Assembly: GCA_015351705.1 (NCBI GenBank)
Contig: JADIIM010000048.1
Location: 1-64,000 of the forward strand
From: Aeromicrobium sp.
GTDB lineage: Bacteria; Actinomycetota; Coriobacteriia; Anaerosomatales; Anaerosomataceae
DNA length: 64,000 bases
Direction of reading: 5' to 3'
The notes below the pieces were generated by a model. That model made no database searches. It was not told the origin of the DNA and saw only the letters and a program-made list of their open reading frames with translations. The position numbers and the translations under genes are program-made. Shown here piece after piece: positions 34,911-43,263 of the stretch. Each line of letters starts with the position of its first letter. Within the stretch, counting starts at the first letter, position 1.

Positions 34911-35483
34911 ATGTCGTTCGGGTCATCCGAGACGTACATCTACGCGTACATCGCGTTTGCCTCCGTGTACCTGGTCGCGAGCGCGGTGTTCGTCGTCTCG
35001 GCCCTGCGCGTGAGCACCGGCCTCTCGCGGGCGCGGCAGGTTCCGACGTCTGAGCGTAGACAGGCCAATGGGCCCGTGGCAGCGGTACTCGGGCATTCAC
35101 AGCGACTCACCGACTACACGCAGGTCTCCACACTGCTCCCGCTCGTGTACATCGTCGGCAGCATGTTCCTCGGCTCGGTCATCGTCAGAGACACCGCCGC
35201 GGCCTCGACCGCCAACGTGGCCTGGATCCTGTTCACGGTGGTCTGTGCGGTCGCCAGCGTCTTCCTGACCGTCCTCGGCGTGCGCGAGTCCGGCGCCATC
35301 GGGCCGGTGGCCGAGGTCACCGACCAGCTGGCGGGACGAGCGCCTGAAGCGATCCAACGCGCAGGTGTGCGGCTCGGCGTGAGCGCTGCGCTCCTGCTGC
35401 TCGTCGCGGTGTTCACCGCACTCAACCTGTGGTCGGTCGTCTCAAGCCTCGACGTTCTCCGGGCGGTCGACTTCCTGCTGTAG
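34911..35483 (+). CDS. Four-helix membrane protein, unknown function
   Basis: 190 residues with four hydrophobic helices: about 10-32 (AYIAFASVYLVASAVFVVSAL), 73-92, 98-120 and 156-178. No catalytic motif recognised. ATG at 34911 follows GGGAGGAA; the frame extends upstream without conservation. It sits alone between the HD-GYP gene and tRNA-Leu; a TATCAT hexamer at 34868-34873 may be its -10. I cannot assign a function. Confidence 0.7.
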   Translation: MSFGSSETYIYAYIAFASVYLVASAVFVVSALRVSTGLSRARQVPTSERRQANGPVAAVLGHSQRLTDYTQVSTLLPLVYIVGSMFLGSVIVRDTAAASTANVAWILFTVVCAVASVFLTVLGVRESGAIGPVAEVTDQLAGRAPEAIQRAGVRLGVSAALLLLVAVFTALNLWSVVSSLDVLRAVDFLL

Positions 35484-35496
35484 CCGCCACGTGCGG

Positions 35497-35502
35497 TACT
35501 AT
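35497..35502 (+). promoter_or_regulatory. -10 candidate for tRNA-Leu
   Basis: TACTAT lies 26 bases before the tRNA 5' end. The -35 (TTCCTG at 19 bases) is weak. Confidence 0.35.
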
Positions 35503-35528
35503 TGTCCCCGCGCTCGCGCACACCCGAT

Positions 35529-35615
35529 GCCCGGGTGGCGGAATTGGCAGACGCGTCGGTCTCAAAAACCGATGGCCGAAAGGCCGTGCGGGTTCGATCC
35601 CCGCCCCGGGCACCA
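35529..35615 (+). tRNA. tRNA-Leu (anticodon CAA)
   Basis: Acceptor GCCCGGG pairs with CCCGGGC (35605-35611), discriminator A, encoded CCA at 35613-35615. D-arm GGCGGAATTGGCAGACGC, anticodon arm TCGGT-CTCAAAA-ACCGA with CAA (reads UUG), long variable arm (TGGCCGAAAGGCCG) as in class II tRNAs, and T-arm GGGTTCGATCCCC-like. 87 bases. Fully within the gap before the adenine deaminase gene. Confidence 0.97.
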
Positions 35616-35642
35616 TATCTGACCTGCGAAGGGAGCGTCGCT

Positions 35643-36668
35643 GTGACTGAAGGGCTCCGCGCGTTCATCACGGGACTTCCCAAGGCCGAGCTGCATCTGC
35701 ACCTCGAGGGCACGCTCGAACCGGAGCTCATGTTCGCGCTTGCCGCGCGCAACGGCGTCGCCCTTCCCTACGCCTCGGTGGACGAGGCGCGCGCGGCCTA
35801 CGAGTTCACCGACCTCCAGTCGTTCCTCGACCTGTACTACGCCGGATGTGCCGTGCTCGTCACCGAGCAGGACTTCTACGACCTGACCCGCGCATACCTG
35901 GATCGGGCCGCCGCCGAGAGCGTCCGCCATGTCGAGCCCTTCTTCGACCCGCAGACGCACACCGCGCGCGGCATCCCCTTCTCGGTCGCCGCAGACGGCA
36001 TCCTGCGCGCACTGGCCGACGGCGAGCGCATCCACGGCATCACCTCGAAGCTCATCATGGCGTTCCTCCGCGACCAACCCGCCGAGAGCGCCGGAGCCGC
36101 GCTCGAGGAGGCGCGCGTCCACGGGGAGCGCATCGCCGGCGTCGGGCTCGACTCGGCGGAGGTCGGACATCCCCCCGAGGGATTCGCCGAGGTGTTCGCC
36201 GAGGCGCGTCGCCGCGGCTACCGCGTCGTGGCCCACGCCGGTGAGGAGGGCCCGCCGGAGTACATCACCGGTGCGCTCGACGTCCTCGGCGCCGAGCGCA
36301 TCGATCACGGCGTACGCTGCCTGGAGGACCCGGCGCTCACGCGCCGCCTGGTCGACGAGCGCATCCCGCTCACCGTCTGCCCGCTTTCTAATGTCCGCCT
36401 CCGGGTGGTGCCCGACATGGCGTCGCACCCGCTCGAGCGGCTCATCGAGGCGGGGTTGATGGTCACCGTCAACTCGGACGACCCTGCGTACTTCGGCGGC
36501 TACCTGGTCGACAACTACCTCGCTGCGGCCGAGGCGTTCGGCCTCACGAAGGACGTCCTCGTGGCACTCGCCGAGAACTCGTTCGCGGCGTCGTTCCTCG
36601 GCGGTGCGGACAAGATCGCACGAATCGCCGAAGTACACGCCTACGCGGCATCGGCGGAGGCCCTCTAG
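35643..36668 (+). CDS. Adenine/adenosine deaminase family enzyme (probably adenine deaminase type 2)
   Basis: 341 residues of the metal-dependent TIM-barrel deaminases. Zn ligands HLHLEG (near 18), HAGEEGPP (catalytic Glu, about 199), DHGVRC and NSDDPAYFGGYL (Asp pair). The SDDPAYFGGY form and the PEYITGALDVLGAERIDHG segment are typical of the adenine deaminases (Aah1 type) rather than classical adenosine deaminases, so purine-base salvage to hypoxanthine is the better guess. GTG at 35643 follows GGGAGCG about nine bases upstream; an upstream open frame runs through the tRNA and is not used. Confidence 0.85.
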   Translation: MTEGLRAFITGLPKAELHLHLEGTLEPELMFALAARNGVALPYASVDEARAAYEFTDLQSFLDLYYAGCAVLVTEQDFYDLTRAYLDRAAAESVRHVEPFFDPQTHTARGIPFSVAADGILRALADGERIHGITSKLIMAFLRDQPAESAGAALEEARVHGERIAGVGLDSAEVGHPPEGFAEVFAEARRRGYRVVAHAGEEGPPEYITGALDVLGAERIDHGVRCLEDPALTRRLVDERIPLTVCPLSNVRLRVVPDMASHPLERLIEAGLMVTVNSDDPAYFGGYLVDNYLAAAEAFGLTKDVLVALAENSFAASFLGGADKIARIAEVHAYAASAEAL

Positions 36669-36673
36669 CGATA

Positions 36674-36687
36674 CGAACACCTGTTCG
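36674..36687 (+). promoter_or_regulatory. SOS box (LexA site) upstream of the helicase gene
   Basis: CGAAC-ACCT-GTTCG is a perfect match to the Gram-positive LexA consensus CGAAC-N4-GTTCG. It overlaps the -35 of the putative promoter (TTCGCT 36684-36689, 18-base spacer, TAGCAT 36708-36713), the classical repressing position. Confidence 0.8.
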
Positions 36688-36713
36688 CTTTGTGCGCCGC
36701 GACCTGCTAGCAT
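36684..36713 (+). promoter_or_regulatory. Promoter of the UvrD-like helicase gene
   Basis: -35 TTCGCT, 18-base spacer, -10 TAGCAT; start expected near 36720, about 30 bases before the ATG. The -35 is covered by the SOS box. Confidence 0.5.
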
Positions 36714-36749
36714 CGCAGTCGAGTCATCGCACGCGAGCAGGAGGCTGTC

Positions 36750-38798
36750 ATGCACACGCTCAACGACCGGCAGCGCGCGGCCGCCACCCACGACGACGGA
36801 CCACTGCTGATCGTCGCGGGTGCGGGCACGGGCAAGACCACCACACTCGCCCATCGTGTCGCACATCTCATCGAGCGGGGAACGCCCTCCGAGCGGATCG
36901 TGCTCCTCACGTTCACCCGCCGCGCCGCCGAGGAGATGCTGCGGCGGGTCGACGCGATCATCGGCCCACGCGCTTCGGACGTACGAGCCACGCCTGGAGG
37001 CCCGGGCGATGCCGGGCGGGCACAACGCGTGTGGGGCGGCACGTTCCATGCGGTCGCGTCCCGGCTCCTGCGGATCCACGGTGAGGCCATCGGGCTTCCT
37101 CCCGCCTTCACGATCCTCGACCGCGCTGATGCCGAGGACCTCATGCACTCGGTCCGCACGACGCTGGACCTCGGCGCAACGGGCCGGCGCTTCCCGCAGA
37201 AGGGCACCTGCCTGGACATATACTCGCGTTGCGTCAACGCTGCCGAGCCGCTCGAGCACGTCGTCAAGACCCGCTTCCCGTGGTGCGCCGATGACGCCGA
37301 GGACCTTGCGCGACTGTTCTCGGCATATGTGGACCGCAAGGAGGCCCACCACGTGCTCGACTACGACGACCTGCTGCTGTTCTGGCGCGGGATGCTCGCC
37401 GACCCGGGCATCGGGCCGGTGCTCCGCGACCGCTTCGATGCCGTGCTCGTCGACGAGTACCAGGACACCAACGCCATACAGGCCGAGATCGTCTCGCTCC
37501 TGCGCCCCGACGGGACCGGCGTCACCGTCGTGGGCGACGACGCCCAGGCGATCTACGGGTTCCGCGCCGCCACCGTGCGCAACATCCTCGACTTCCCCAC
37601 TCGCTTCGAGGGCGCGATCGTCCTCACACTCGAACACAACTACCGCTCCACCCGGCCGATCCTCGACGCGACGAACGCCCTTATCGCCGAGGCGGCCGAA
37701 CGCTACGACAAGACGCTCGTCACCGACCGGGAGGGCGGCGCGCGGCCGTCGCTCGTGACCTGCAGGGACGAGTCCGAGCAGACCGATTACGTGATCGAGC
37801 ACATCCTCGGTCACCGGGAAGAAGGTGTGCCGCTCAAGGAGCAGGCCGTGCTGTTCCGCGCCGCCCACCACTCTCTCGCGCTCGAGGTCGAGCTGCAGCG
37901 CAGGAACATCCCGTTCGTGAAGTACGGCGGACTGAAGTTCGTCGAGATGGCGCACGTCAAGGACCTGGTGGCGTGCCTTAGACTCGCCGAGAACCCGCTC
38001 GACGCGGTGGCGGCGCTCCGGGTGCTTCAGCTGCTCCCCGGCATCGGCCCGCGGACGGCGGCCGACCTCGCCGCCGTGCTCGCAGAAAGTGCGGGCGACT
38101 TCGAGGTCTGGGTGGGCAGAGCCGTCCCCGGTGCCGCGAAAGAGCAGTGGCCGGCGTTCGTCACGCTCATGCGCACGCTCGCGAGCGCACCGCCCGCAGA
38201 CGTCGCGGGACAACTGCACGCCGCGCGCGTCTTCCTGGGCCCGCTTGTCACCGATTGCTACGACGACGCGCCGGCCCGGCTCGCCGATCTCGAGCAACTC
38301 GAGATGCTCGGCTCACGCTTCCGCGACCGCAGTCGCTTCCTGACCGAGCTCACCCTCGACGCGCCGCAGTGGACCGGCGACCTCGCCGGCCCTCCCCTGC
38401 TCGACGAGGACTATCTCGTGCTGTCGACGATGCACTCGGCCAAGGGACTTGAATGGCGCGTGGTCTACGTCATCCACGCGGCCGATGGCAACATCCCGTC
38501 CGACATGGCCACCGGAAGCGTCGAGGAGATCGAGGAGGAGCGCAGACTGTTCTACGTCGCCTGCACGCGCGCCCGTCAGGCGCTCTACGTCACGCATCCG
38601 CTCAGGTACTACGCGGCGGGCCGGGGACGCTCGGACGCATACGGCTACGCGCAGCGCACGCGGTTCGTGCCGGACCGTCTGCGCCCGCTGTTCGCCGAGG
38701 AGCAGGCGCGGCCGGCCGAGTGCGACCCGGACGAGCGCGTGCCGGTTGTCGCGACGACCGCGTCGATCCGCGCAGGCGTGCGGCAGATGTGGGAGTGA
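36750..38798 (+). CDS. UvrD/PcrA-like superfamily 1 DNA helicase
   Basis: 682 residues. Motif I VAGAGTGKTTT (about 23-33), Ia TFTRRAAEEM, II VLVDEYQDTN, III VVGDDAQAIYGFRAA, IV EHNYRST, V TMHSAKGLEWRVVYVI, VI RRLFYVACTRARQALYV. A helix-hairpin-helix-like LLPGIGPRTAADLA sits in domain 2B. 3'-5' helicase acting in repair or recombination. ATG 36750 follows AGGAGG. An SOS box over its promoter predicts induction by DNA damage, as for uvrD in several bacteria. The second, shorter UvrD-like type found in actinobacteria; not AddA or RecB, which are longer. Confidence 0.92.
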   Translation: MHTLNDRQRAAATHDDGPLLIVAGAGTGKTTTLAHRVAHLIERGTPSERIVLLTFTRRAAEEMLRRVDAIIGPRASDVRATPGGPGDAGRAQRVWGGTFHAVASRLLRIHGEAIGLPPAFTILDRADAEDLMHSVRTTLDLGATGRRFPQKGTCLDIYSRCVNAAEPLEHVVKTRFPWCADDAEDLARLFSAYVDRKEAHHVLDYDDLLLFWRGMLADPGIGPVLRDRFDAVLVDEYQDTNAIQAEIVSLLRPDGTGVTVVGDDAQAIYGFRAATVRNILDFPTRFEGAIVLTLEHNYRSTRPILDATNALIAEAAERYDKTLVTDREGGARPSLVTCRDESEQTDYVIEHILGHREEGVPLKEQAVLFRAAHHSLALEVELQRRNIPFVKYGGLKFVEMAHVKDLVACLRLAENPLDAVAALRVLQLLPGIGPRTAADLAAVLAESAGDFEVWVGRAVPGAAKEQWPAFVTLMRTLASAPPADVAGQLHAARVFLGPLVTDCYDDAPARLADLEQLEMLGSRFRDRSRFLTELTLDAPQWTGDLAGPPLLDEDYLVLSTMHSAKGLEWRVVYVIHAADGNIPSDMATGSVEEIEEERRLFYVACTRARQALYVTHPLRYYAAGRGRSDAYGYAQRTRFVPDRLRPLFAEEQARPAECDPDERVPVVATTASIRAGVRQMWE

Positions 38799-38877
38799 AC
38801 CGGCACACCGCCCGGTGTGGCACACACCCGCGCGTTGTGACACGATGCTGTCTCGTGAGCAACGAACGGGGGGTCGC

Positions 38878-39573
38878 GTGACCAACGCCGTCGAGGTCTC
38901 GGGCCTGACGCGAGAGTACATCATGGGGGGACAGCCGCTGCAGGTCTTGCGCGGGGTCGACCTGAGCATCGAACACGGTGAGATCGTCTGCGTGATGGGG
39001 CCGTCGGGCTCGGGGAAGTCCACGCTGCTGAACATCGTCGGCGGGCTGGATCGGCCCACCGCCGGCGCCGTGGTGGTCGAAGGCGAGGACCTCGCGGTGA
39101 TGGACGATGAGCGACTCGCCGTCTACCGACGCAGGCAGGTCGGTTTCGTCTTCCAGTCGTTCAACCTCATCCCGACGATGACTGCCCGCCGCAACGTGGA
39201 GCTACCGCTGCTCTTTGCCGGAGCCAGCGCAGCCGAGCGCGGTGAGCGAGCGGCGGCGGCGCTCGAATCGGTAGGGCTCGGCGCACGCATCGACCACCGC
39301 CCCACCGAGCTCTCGGGCGGCGAGCAGCAGCGAGTCGCGATCGCCCGGGCGGTGGTCGGCGAGCCCGCGATCATGCTGGCCGACGAACCCACAGGCAATC
39401 TCGACACCACCACCGGCGGCGAGATCCTGGCGCTGATCCGCGAGATGAACGCAGCCGGACGCACGTTTCTCATCACGACCCACGACCGCGCGGTGGCCGA
39501 ATCAGTGGCCGACCGCATCGTCCACATCGTCGACGGCGCCATCGAGCGCATCGAGCAGGGAGGCACATCGTGA
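38878..39573 (+). CDS. ABC transporter ATP-binding protein (MacB/LolD type)
   Basis: 231 residues: Walker A GPSGSGKST (about 42-50), Q-loop FQSFNLIPTMT, signature ELSGGEQQRVAIARA, Walker B MLADEPTGNLD, switch His in TTHD. It belongs to the MacB/LolD/FtsE branch that drives mechanotransmission, not substrate transport through the membrane. GTG at 38878; ends by overlapping the next gene by four bases. First of four coupled genes (ATPase, secreted protein, FtsX-type permease, YIP1-type protein). Confidence 0.93.
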   Translation: MTNAVEVSGLTREYIMGGQPLQVLRGVDLSIEHGEIVCVMGPSGSGKSTLLNIVGGLDRPTAGAVVVEGEDLAVMDDERLAVYRRRQVGFVFQSFNLIPTMTARRNVELPLLFAGASAAERGERAAAALESVGLGARIDHRPTELSGGEQQRVAIARAVVGEPAIMLADEPTGNLDTTTGGEILALIREMNAAGRTFLITTHDRAVAESVADRIVHIVDGAIERIEQGGTS

Positions 39574-40535
39574 CACGGACCCACGCCACGCGGATCAGCA
39601 CCCTCGGGATCGCGCTCGCGCTCCTCGTATCCCCCGCCTCGGCACTTGCAGACCCTGCGACCTCCACGGTACCGCCTACGGCGAACGTGCCGGTGCTGAC
39701 TCCGACCGATCCGGAGGTGCCCGCGCCGCGCCCCGCGCCCGTGCTCGTGGTCCGCTCGTACGATACCTCCACGGACCGCATCGTCGTCGGCTCTGCGTTC
39801 ACGCTCACTCTCGAGGTCTACAACGCCACCGCGCGTCGCGCCGAGAACGTCGTGGTCTCGCTGGGCGCCTCGGCCACAGGGGGCATGCCTGACGCGGCTG
39901 CGACAGGCGGGCTCACGGTCCTTGGGACCGGCAACGCGAAGTTCCTCGGCGCGCTCAAGGGCCAGCGCGCTGAGACCATCGACTTCGAAGTGATGGCGGG
40001 CCCGGGAACGCCGCCGGGAACGGCCACGGTCCCCGTGACGGTCAGCTTCGAGTATGACGGTGTCCGCCAGGAGGTCGGCTACACCATCGGGCTGCTCATC
40101 GAGCGTGATGCATCATTCGCGCTCGTCTCGGCCGAGCTACCCGACAGCATCATGACCGGCGAATCGTTCGACGCGATGTTCGAAGTCGCCAACACCGGCG
40201 GCTTCGCCGTCTCGGGCGTGACCTTAAGCGTCGAAGCCAGCGGCGCGACGGTGGTCGACGGCACCCTGTTCCTCGGCACGTTCGACGTCGCAGGGACAGA
40301 GACCATCGACGTGACGATCGTTCCGGAAGGGCCCGGTATGCTGGAGGTCGCGGTCGTCGTGAGCTACCGGGACGACCTCGGCAGGGCGCAGTCGTTCCGG
40401 GAGACGAAGTCCGTGACCGTCGAGGACGTGCCGGACGACGGCCCGGCGGGACCCGGTCAGCCGGACCCGGAGAAGGAGAGCAACGACAACTGGTTCGTCG
40501 CGTTCATCAAGGCGCTCTTCGGCATAGGCGACTGA
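39570..40535 (+). CDS. Secreted protein with two CARDB/NEW3-like beta domains
   Basis: 321 residues. Signal peptide 1-28 (ALALLVSPASALA). Pro-rich stretch 30-52, then two immunoglobulin-like beta domains at about 55-165 and 175-290 (GSAFTLTLEVYNATARRAENVVVSL, GESFDAMFEVANTGGFAVSGVTLSVE) of the COG1361/CARDB kind found in S-layer and archaeal surface proteins. The last residues NWFVAFIKALFGIGD look amphipathic. Encoded between the ATPase and the permease of a MacB-like system, so it is probably the extracellular partner, in the place that MacA has in Gram-negatives. Role inferred. Confidence 0.8.
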   Translation: MTRTHATRISTLGIALALLVSPASALADPATSTVPPTANVPVLTPTDPEVPAPRPAPVLVVRSYDTSTDRIVVGSAFTLTLEVYNATARRAENVVVSLGASATGGMPDAAATGGLTVLGTGNAKFLGALKGQRAETIDFEVMAGPGTPPGTATVPVTVSFEYDGVRQEVGYTIGLLIERDASFALVSAELPDSIMTGESFDAMFEVANTGGFAVSGVTLSVEASGATVVDGTLFLGTFDVAGTETIDVTIVPEGPGMLEVAVVVSYRDDLGRAQSFRETKSVTVEDVPDDGPAGPGQPDPEKESNDNWFVAFIKALFGIGD

Positions 40536-40538
40536 TCC

Positions 40539-41825
40539 GTGCGCTTCCGCGACCTCGCATACCTGGTCGTCTCGAACCTGGCCCGGATGAAGCTCCGGCT
40601 GGTCCTCACGTCCCTGGGTGTGGTCATCGGCACCTCGGCGATCGTGCTCATGCTCTCCCTCGGCATCGGGCTGCAACGCAACATCACCGCTGAGCTGGGT
40701 CAGATCGGAGCTGCCACCCACATCAACGTGATGGGCGGCGTCTTCGGACCCGGCATGAACGAGCCCAAGCCGCTCGACGATCGCGCGATCAGGGAGATGG
40801 AGTCGCTCGAGCACGTAGATGCCGTGATGCCTGCAGTGAGCGTCACGAACATCGGAGATGTGTCGTACAAGCGCTACACGACGTTCCTCATGGTGCAAGG
40901 TGTGCCGATGGAACCGTTCCAGCGGCTTGGCTACGAGATCGAAGCGGGCCGCCTGCCCCGAAACGACAAGGAGATCCTGCTGGGCGCCGCCGTGCCTGCA
41001 TCGTTCGCAGCCGGCTTCGGCCCGCAGGGCGCCGTGGGCGGCTCCCCGACTCCGGACCTCATCGGCAAACGGCTGGATGTGACGTTCTTCGAGTACCCGT
41101 CAGACACGGCGGACCCCATGGCCATGCCGACGGAATCCACCCGTCGGCTTACGGTGGTCGGGCTGCTCGCGCCCTCGGACATGCAGACCGACCAGTCGGC
41201 ATTCGTCACGCTTGAAGCAGCGCTTGAGTTCAACGGGGTGACACAGCGCCGCGCCACGTACGAGAGCGTGATCGTGAAAGTCGACCTCCCCGCCTCCGTC
41301 GCCGATGTCGAGAAGGTGCTCACTGATCAGGGCTACTACACGTTCTCGGCGCGCTCCATCCAGCAGAGTCTGAACGCGACGTTCCTGATCGTCCAGGCGG
41401 TTCTCGGCGCGCTTGGCGCCATCGCGATGCTGGTGGCCGCCCTCGGGATCGCGAATACCATGACGATGTCCATCTACGAGCGGACACGTGAGATCGGGAT
41501 CATGAAGGCGGTGGGCGCGTCGAACCGGCAGATCAAGCGGGTGTTCCTCGGGGAGGCGGCCATCATCGGCGTCCTGGGTGGCAGCGGCGGGCTTCTGTTC
41601 TCGATCTCCGGTGCCGCGCTCGCCAACCTGTTCGTCGCGAGCATGATCGAAGCGCAGACATCAGGCGCGGGCGGCGGGGCGACTCAGAGCTCCTTCTTCC
41701 ACATTCCGCCGTCGCTGGCGTTGTTCGCCATAGCGTTCGCGGCTGGCGTCGGACTCCTCTCGGGGGTGCTGCCGGCCATGCGTGCCGCCAACCTCGATCC
41801 CTTGACCGCGCTTCGACACGAGTGA
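40539..41825 (+). CDS. MacB/FtsX-family ABC permease
   Basis: 428 residues: N-terminal helix (LVLTSLGVVIGTSAIVLMLSLG, about 20-42), a large extracytoplasmic domain (about 60-270), and three C-terminal helices (around 285-310, 335-360, 385-405) in the MacB fold; the sequence TMTMSIYERTREIGIMKAVGAS between helices is diagnostic. GTG at 40539. Partner of the ATPase at 38878 and translationally near the secreted protein gene. Drives conformational work across the membrane, such as lipoprotein or peptide release. Confidence 0.92.
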   Translation: MRFRDLAYLVVSNLARMKLRLVLTSLGVVIGTSAIVLMLSLGIGLQRNITAELGQIGAATHINVMGGVFGPGMNEPKPLDDRAIREMESLEHVDAVMPAVSVTNIGDVSYKRYTTFLMVQGVPMEPFQRLGYEIEAGRLPRNDKEILLGAAVPASFAAGFGPQGAVGGSPTPDLIGKRLDVTFFEYPSDTADPMAMPTESTRRLTVVGLLAPSDMQTDQSAFVTLEAALEFNGVTQRRATYESVIVKVDLPASVADVEKVLTDQGYYTFSARSIQQSLNATFLIVQAVLGALGAIAMLVAALGIANTMTMSIYERTREIGIMKAVGASNRQIKRVFLGEAAIIGVLGGSGGLLFSISGAALANLFVASMIEAQTSGAGGGATQSSFFHIPPSLALFAIAFAAGVGLLSGVLPAMRAANLDPLTALRHE

Positions 41826-41836
41826 CGGAGGCAACG

Positions 41837-42610
41837 ATGCGTGCACTGACAAGCGTGCTCCTCGGACTGTTCCGGCCCGCTACGGGATTCGATCGTGCGG
41901 GGGCCGCCACCAGATGGCTCTGGATGCCCCTGCTGGCGCTACTCGTGCTCTCGGTCGCGATCAAGGCCGGCGTGGCCACGCCCCTGCAGACGGCAGCGAC
42001 GGAGGAGCAGAGCAGGCAGGCGCTCGAGCGCGAGATGGAGTCGTGGCCTGAGGAGCAGCGGCGGCAGTACGAGCGGGACATGGCGCAGTTCGAGGCCGAC
42101 ATGGGTCTTGAAGAGGGTGGCGCCATGCAGGCCGCGACCTCGATCGCTGCGACGGCCGCGTTGGTGTTCGGCGTACTGGGTGCCGTGGCCGCCGTCCTGT
42201 ACGTCGCAACGTTCTTCTTCGTCGCCGCCAAGACCTGGGCCAGCCCCGTCAGGTATCCCGTCATGCTCACGGTTGCCGCGCTCTCCCTCGTGCCGCATGC
42301 GTTCCGGAACCTCCTCCAGGCCGCTTACATGTCGGCAACGGGCACGTGGCTGCAGCACTCCGGGCTCGGCGCTCTGGTGGCACCGGCGGACCCGATGCAA
42401 CCGCCGGGAGTCGCCTACGCCGTCCTGGCGCAGCTCGACATCTGGGTCCTGTGGGGCCTTGCGATCCTCTTCGCCACGCTCCTGTCCCAGACCGTCGGAT
42501 TCGCGCGCAAGCGGGCTGTGACCGCTCTGCTCACGTTCGTCGGCGTGACCGGCGTCCTTCAGGCGCTGCCCACCATCATCGCCAGTGCCTTCATGGGAGC
42601 GGTCATGTAG
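41837..42610 (+). CDS. YIP1-family membrane protein
   Basis: 257 residues with five hydrophobic helices (about 28-47, 98-128, 140-165, 195-215, 225-250). A charged loop (REMESWPEEQRRQYERDMAQ) follows the first helix. The LFRPATGFDR start and layout match YIP1-domain proteins of bacteria. ATG at 41837 has GGAGG five bases upstream; an in-frame GTG at 41822 overlaps the permease stop. Fourth gene of the ABC operon; probable membrane accessory, function unknown. Confidence 0.75.
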   Translation: MRALTSVLLGLFRPATGFDRAGAATRWLWMPLLALLVLSVAIKAGVATPLQTAATEEQSRQALEREMESWPEEQRRQYERDMAQFEADMGLEEGGAMQAATSIAATAALVFGVLGAVAAVLYVATFFFVAAKTWASPVRYPVMLTVAALSLVPHAFRNLLQAAYMSATGTWLQHSGLGALVAPADPMQPPGVAYAVLAQLDIWVLWGLAILFATLLSQTVGFARKRAVTALLTFVGVTGVLQALPTIIASAFMGAVM

Positions 42611-42704
42611 CGGGGCCGGGAGGCGCCACGGAACGCATGCCTCTCGGCGAGGAGCGCGGTCGCATGGCGCCGTGCGCGTGACGCGGCGCCGGCGCCCTGC
42701 CGTC

Positions 42705-43259
42705 TTACCTGCCGAGCAGGTCCAGGATGGCCGCGCTCGCCTCGAGGACGCTCATGTGCATGAACGCCTCCTCCAGGGTGGCTCCTGTGGCGAACGGCCC
42801 GTGTGTGCGCAAGACGGCCACCGGGCGGCCCGCCAGCGCCCCCGCGAGCACAACTGCCGCCTCGGCAGACGCGATGGTGGTAGCGGCCTCGACCACCGGC
42901 ACTTCGCCGAGCACGTAGAGTCCCTCGGAATCCGCGGGAACGATCGTGTCGTGCGCGAAGCTCCGTGCCACCGTGTGCGGCGGATGCGCGTGCACGATCG
43001 CACGCGCGTCAGTGGCCGCGTAGACGGCCCGGTGCACCACGATCTCGCGGCTGCAGCGCTCGTCGGCGGCGCACGGCTCCATCCCCGTCTCCACCAGGTC
43101 GTCGTCGCCAAGCCTGCCAAGCATCGACCCGCGCCGGGTGATCACGATCCGATCGCCGTCACGGACGCTCATGTTGCCGCCGTGGCTCGTCGTCAGGCCC
43201 GCCACGTAGATGTCGCGCCCGATGTCGCGGAACACCCGCAGGGTCTCGCGGTCGATCAT
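42705..43259 (-). CDS. Class II aldolase/adducin-family protein (fuculose-phosphate aldolase-like)
   Basis: 184 residues. Zn-dependent aldolase of the FucA/AraD family: GGNMSVRDGD phosphate-binding start, Zn ligands HAHPPHT (about 88-94) and the late His in LRTHGPF; catalytic Glu lies in the EGLYVLGE region. Cleaves sugar 1-phosphates to dihydroxyacetone phosphate or glycolaldehyde, or acts in methylthioribulose salvage. Substrate not decidable. Start ATG 43259. It lies four bases from the phosphofructokinase gene, so a link to glycolysis is likely. Confidence 0.85.
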   Translation of the reverse strand: MIDRETLRVFRDIGRDIYVAGLTTSHGGNMSVRDGDRIVITRRGSMLGRLGDDDLVETGMEPCAADERCSREIVVHRAVYAATDARAIVHAHPPHTVARSFAHDTIVPADSEGLYVLGEVPVVEAATTIASAEAAVVLAGALAGRPVAVLRTHGPFATGATLEEAFMHMSVLEASAAILDLLGR

Positions 43260-43263
43260 CTGC

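Noticed and set aside
35562-38297. 911-codon open frame on the minus strand across tRNA-Leu, adenine deaminase and the helicase
   Set aside because: It runs through a tRNA and two genes with clear motifs; product is Arg/Val/Asp-rich with no domain.
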